This document shows, in pieces, positions 5,731 through 7,676 of a stretch of 7,676 nt of DNA. The translations under genes were made by a program, and so were the position numbers. The notes below the pieces were generated by a model. That model was not told the origin of the DNA, made no database searches, and was given only the letters and a program-made list of their open reading frames with translations. Numbering within the stretch: the stretch's first letter is position 1; each line of letters begins with the position of its first letter. Source of the stretch: Thermoplasmata archaeon (GTDB lineage: Archaea; Thermoplasmatota; Thermoplasmata; Thermoplasmatales; Thermoplasmataceae); NCBI GenBank assembly GCA_021833045.1, contig JAKBGP010000095.1, forward strand, positions 1 through 7,676. The letters are read 5' to 3'.

Positions 5731-7389
5731 ATGGAGATTGAGCAGATCGCTAAAGAAATACGGAAGAATCTGAATCTCTATATCAAAAAGGACCGGACAC
5801 AAGGGGCGCTTGAGTTTCACCTTTCAAACCCAGGAATTTTAAGATTGGTAAAGAAGACATTCTATAAGCCAAACCTTAAGGAGTTCACTTCGACATATAA
5901 CGTGAGTGTGATAGAGAGTGGGGGAGGACAGTTTTTTCCGGGAAAGACCTTTGAAGACAGCTCTGTTTCAAGCTTCTGTCAATACTTCCTAAATTGCAAC
6001 GAAGCTCTTGTTACCAAATTTAAGAATGCCTTCAGAGAGATGAGGCATCCTTACTATAGCAATGAACTCCAAGATGAAATTGCTGTTTCAGTACTGGTGT
6101 ACCAATATGCAGAGAGGCTTCTTTCAACTTTACTGAAGGAAGAAAAGACAAAATGGAGTAAGAAAGATGAGGAGTTCCTAATAAAAATGCTAAACGACGA
6201 TGTAAAAATAAGGGCCTATTCAGGCATCACTAACATTACTCCAAACACTTTTGACGAGAATAGCCGGATAAACCTCGGTCTTGACTTGAAATACGAGAAC
6301 CAGGGCGTCAGGACTGTAATACGAAGACCTGAGATAAACGACTTCCCCAAGCATTTCGAGGCTGGCGAACTTGAAGGTGAAAACGAGATCCCATCAAACA
6401 TTTCAAAACCGAGTTTGTCTCCGACATATCTCTATATTTATTCAGAAAGGGATTCTTCAACTATACCGATTAGATTTCACCACCAAACAAAAAATTTCTT
6501 GTTTGGCCATATGCCAGCCTTCTACTCGCAGTTGGACGCTTTTGAAAAAGCCTTTCACTTACTCTATTGGGAAAGATTGGATGGGTTGCGTTTTTTGAGG
6601 TTGATTCAGTCACAAACTATTCCAGATCTATCTTTCTGGGGTTATTCCGTATATTTGGGTGAAGAGAAGATTTACGACAACTTCATTCTTAAAAAGCCTA
6701 ATTCTGGACCATCTCACAGATATTTTGAATGGAATCTAAAAACATCTGAGATTAGGAAAGCTACAGGCAGTTTTTTGAACTTAGTCTTCAAAAAGGACAT
6801 ATTTCACCGGCTTATAGAAAAAGAGGATACAGAAGGTGTTGAACTGAGACTTCGTGGGGTCTATCAAAGATACAGCGAAATAATTGAAAGCAATCATAAC
6901 CAATTAGAAAACATAAATGATTCCGTCGTAGCTTTAGAGAAGTTCTACTCTGAGAGAAAGGATCGAAGTAAAGAGGAGACTCTGAGAGGTCTTGCTAGTC
7001 TCGTTAAGTTTCTGTTTGATGAAAACAAATACATTTACAAGATTTTTGATGTTGGTTATTGCCTCAGGAATAAGTATTCACACCACGAGGTCAGGGATGG
7101 TGATATTAGGGAGTGCGTATCCAAAATGGTAAAAGATGAGGATAGAGAGGAAGAACATGATTACAGCTTTTATCTCACCTATTTAGAGAGTTCTTTCGTA
7201 AATCTTTTGAGGTTCACCATTATTGTATCTTTTATTTCTAATATGAACTCTGAAGATTTCTCAAAAGCAATGCGAACTGGAAAATTCTTAAAGGATGCTA
7301 TACCACGTTCCCTTTCCAAAGTGTTTCTTGGTGAACATTATGTAGACACTTTCCTGAGATCCGTAATCGATTCTAACAGCCGTAGGTAA
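5731..7389 (+). CDS. Protein of unknown family with a C-terminal HEPN-like ribonuclease domain; candidate antiphage effector
   Basis: The product has 552 residues and no signal peptide. The C-terminal part (about 390-505) is helical and carries R446-NKYS-H451, the R-x4-H motif of HEPN ribonucleases. It follows a long helix (LEKFYSER at 402-409, then LRGLASLVKFLFDENKYIYKI in pieces at 418-438) and precedes another (FVNLLRFTIIVSFI), as in Apea-like HEPN domains, where the motif lies in an LRNK(Y/I)xH context. HEPN domains of this kind cleave RNA in toxin-antitoxin, CRISPR and abortive-infection systems. Residues 1 to about 380 match nothing I recognise; they include aromatic-rich stretches such as FHLLYWERLDGLRFLRLIQ (275-293, part of a helix) and might be a sensor or nucleic-acid binding region. 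No partner antitoxin or kinase gene adjoins it. The start is the ATG 22 bases after a good box A. The neighbourhood of two restriction-modification systems supports a defence role; the HEPN call rests on the motif and helical context only. Confidence 0.75.
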   Translation: MEIEQIAKEIRKNLNLYIKKDRTQGALEFHLSNPGILRLVKKTFYKPNLKEFTSTYNVSVIESGGGQFFPGKTFEDSSVSSFCQYFLNCNEALVTKFKNAFREMRHPYYSNELQDEIAVSVLVYQYAERLLSTLLKEEKTKWSKKDEEFLIKMLNDDVKIRAYSGITNITPNTFDENSRINLGLDLKYENQGVRTVIRRPEINDFPKHFEAGELEGENEIPSNISKPSLSPTYLYIYSERDSSTIPIRFHHQTKNFLFGHMPAFYSQLDAFEKAFHLLYWERLDGLRFLRLIQSQTIPDLSFWGYSVYLGEEKIYDNFILKKPNSGPSHRYFEWNLKTSEIRKATGSFLNLVFKKDIFHRLIEKEDTEGVELRLRGVYQRYSEIIESNHNQLENINDSVVALEKFYSERKDRSKEETLRGLASLVKFLFDENKYIYKIFDVGYCLRNKYSHHEVRDGDIRECVSKMVKDEDREEEHDYSFYLTYLESSFVNLLRFTIIVSFISNMNSEDFSKAMRTGKFLKDAIPRSLSKVFLGEHYVDTFLRSVIDSNSRR

Positions 7390-7431
7390 AGAAATTCACA
7401 TAATACATAATTAATGATAACCATTAGATAC

Positions 7432-7528
7432 GGGATGGGACCCCCGAAGAATTTTCTCCGGTGCCTTAGCCAAGCCATTCTGGTGGCAGGTGAGTAGTCA
7501 AACTACTTTAGGTAATACCATCTTTTTT
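7432..7528 (+). ncRNA. Candidate structured RNA or structured 3' end, function unknown
   Basis: This stretch is visibly richer in G and C than the DNA around it, has no credible gene, and can fold on itself. Its ends pair (GATGG at 7434-7438 with CCATC at 7518-7522, plus two flanking G-T pairs). Inside are CCG(A)AGA/TCT(C)CGG near 7444-7461, TGCC/GGCA (7462-7465 with 7485-7488) enclosing CCA/TGG, and AGTAGT/ACTACT (7493-7507). It ends in six Ts at 7523-7528. An A/T-rich run at about 7400-7415 could serve as a promoter. It does not match tRNA, SRP RNA or RNase P RNA as far as I can tell. It could equally be the 3' untranslated end of the HEPN transcript. Confidence 0.3.
7493..7528 (+). terminator. 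Hairpin followed by a T tract, probable end of + strand transcription
   Basis: AGTAGT at 7493-7498 pairs with ACTACT at 7502-7507 around a CAA loop, and six Ts follow at 7523-7528. T tracts are the main signal for archaeal termination. It lies between the HEPN gene and the converging tRNA gene, where a terminator is expected. The 15-base gap between hairpin and Ts makes the hairpin itself of doubtful relevance. Confidence 0.4.
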
Positions 7529-7552
7529 GTTATCCTTGATTACAAACATAAA

Positions 7553-7637
7553 TGCGGAGGGCCGGATTCGAACCGGCGGATCCCTACGGAAACAGATCTT
7601 GAGTCTGTCGCCTTTAACCTGGCTCGGCAACCTCCGC
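7553..7637 (-). tRNA. tRNA-Leu (anticodon CAA)
   Basis: The minus strand gives an 85-base cloverleaf. The acceptor stem is GCGGAGG with CCTCCGC, with discriminator A. The D arm is GCC...GGC and contains the Leu-type GAGCCAGGTTAAA loop. The anticodon stem ACAGA/TCTGT closes the loop CTCAAGA, giving anticodon CAA (reads UUG). The variable arm is long (about 14 bases), as in class II tRNAs, and the T arm is GCCGG-TTCGAAT-CCGGC. The CCA end is not encoded and there is no intron at position 37/38. It converges on the HEPN gene and bounds the defence cluster on this side. Confidence 0.95.
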
Positions 7638-7656
7638 GCTGATCCGGAATAATGCG

Positions 7657-7668
7657 ATATCTATTTTA
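7657..7668 (-). promoter_or_regulatory. Probable box A of the tRNA-Leu gene
   Basis: On the minus strand TAAAATAGATAT is centred about 26 bases ahead of the mature tRNA 5' end, the usual archaeal TATA spacing, and is the only A/T run of that kind there before the window ends. Confidence 0.45.
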
Positions 7669-7676
7669 CCTTTTTA

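Noticed and set aside
7416..7499. Minus-strand 28-residue frame (CHQNGLAKAPEKIL...) as a gene
   Set aside because: It has no start codon and a TGA just upstream; kept only as an alternative explanation for the GC-rich segment.
7467..7524. Second, degenerate tRNA-Leu(CAA), suggested by a GCCAAGCC...GGC segment and a 7-base loop GTCAAAC
   Set aside because: The spacing from D-like arm to anticodon-like arm is wrong and there is no T arm with TTCGA, so it is not a tRNA gene and the likeness is probably chance.
1..7676. CRISPR array, insertion sequence or integrase
   Set aside because: No regularly spaced repeats, transposase or recombinase motifs, or terminal inverted repeats were seen on either strand.

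Overview
The window is AT-rich and looks archaeal. A type II tRNA-Leu gene lacks an encoded CCA end. Three of the four main genes have A/T-rich box-A-like elements about 25-30 bases ahead of the start codon and no Shine-Dalgarno motif, as in leaderless archaeal transcripts. The single clear ribosome binding site (GAGGTGA) matches the archaeal 16S rRNA tail. A member of the Nitrososphaerota (Thaumarchaeota) is a reasonable guess, but the lineage is inference; the sequence shows 'archaeal-type' much more securely than any phylum.

Layout, left to right. (1) 1-233: mostly non-coding, with a possible tail of an upstream gene (3-110) and the leader of the first gene. (2) 234-2535: a two-gene unit, a DNA amino-methyltransferase followed 4 bases later by a protein with an EVE/PUA-like N-terminal domain and a PD-(D/E)xK nuclease C-terminal domain. 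The second gene starts at a TTG whose strong ribosome binding site overlaps the stop of the first, so the two are probably translated together. (3) 2579-5458: one long protein in the order nuclease, helical linker, N6-adenine methyltransferase, target recognition region, the plan of type IIG/IIL (MmeI-like) single-chain restriction-modification enzymes. (4) 5459-5730: a gap holding a decayed minus-strand coding remnant, an inverted repeat and the promoter of the next gene. (5) 5731-7389: a 552-residue protein of unknown family whose C-terminal third carries an RxxxxH motif typical of HEPN ribonucleases. (6) 7390-7552: a GC-richer, foldable segment ending in a T tract (possible small RNA or terminator). 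(7) 7553-7637: tRNA-Leu(CAA) on the minus strand.

Taken together this is a compact defence island beside a tRNA gene: two apparently independent restriction-modification systems plus a candidate RNA-cleaving, abortive-infection type protein. The HEPN gene has its own promoter, so it may act alone or as a back-up when restriction fails. The least described parts are the HEPN protein's large N-terminal region and the EVE-like/nuclease protein paired with a methyltransferase.
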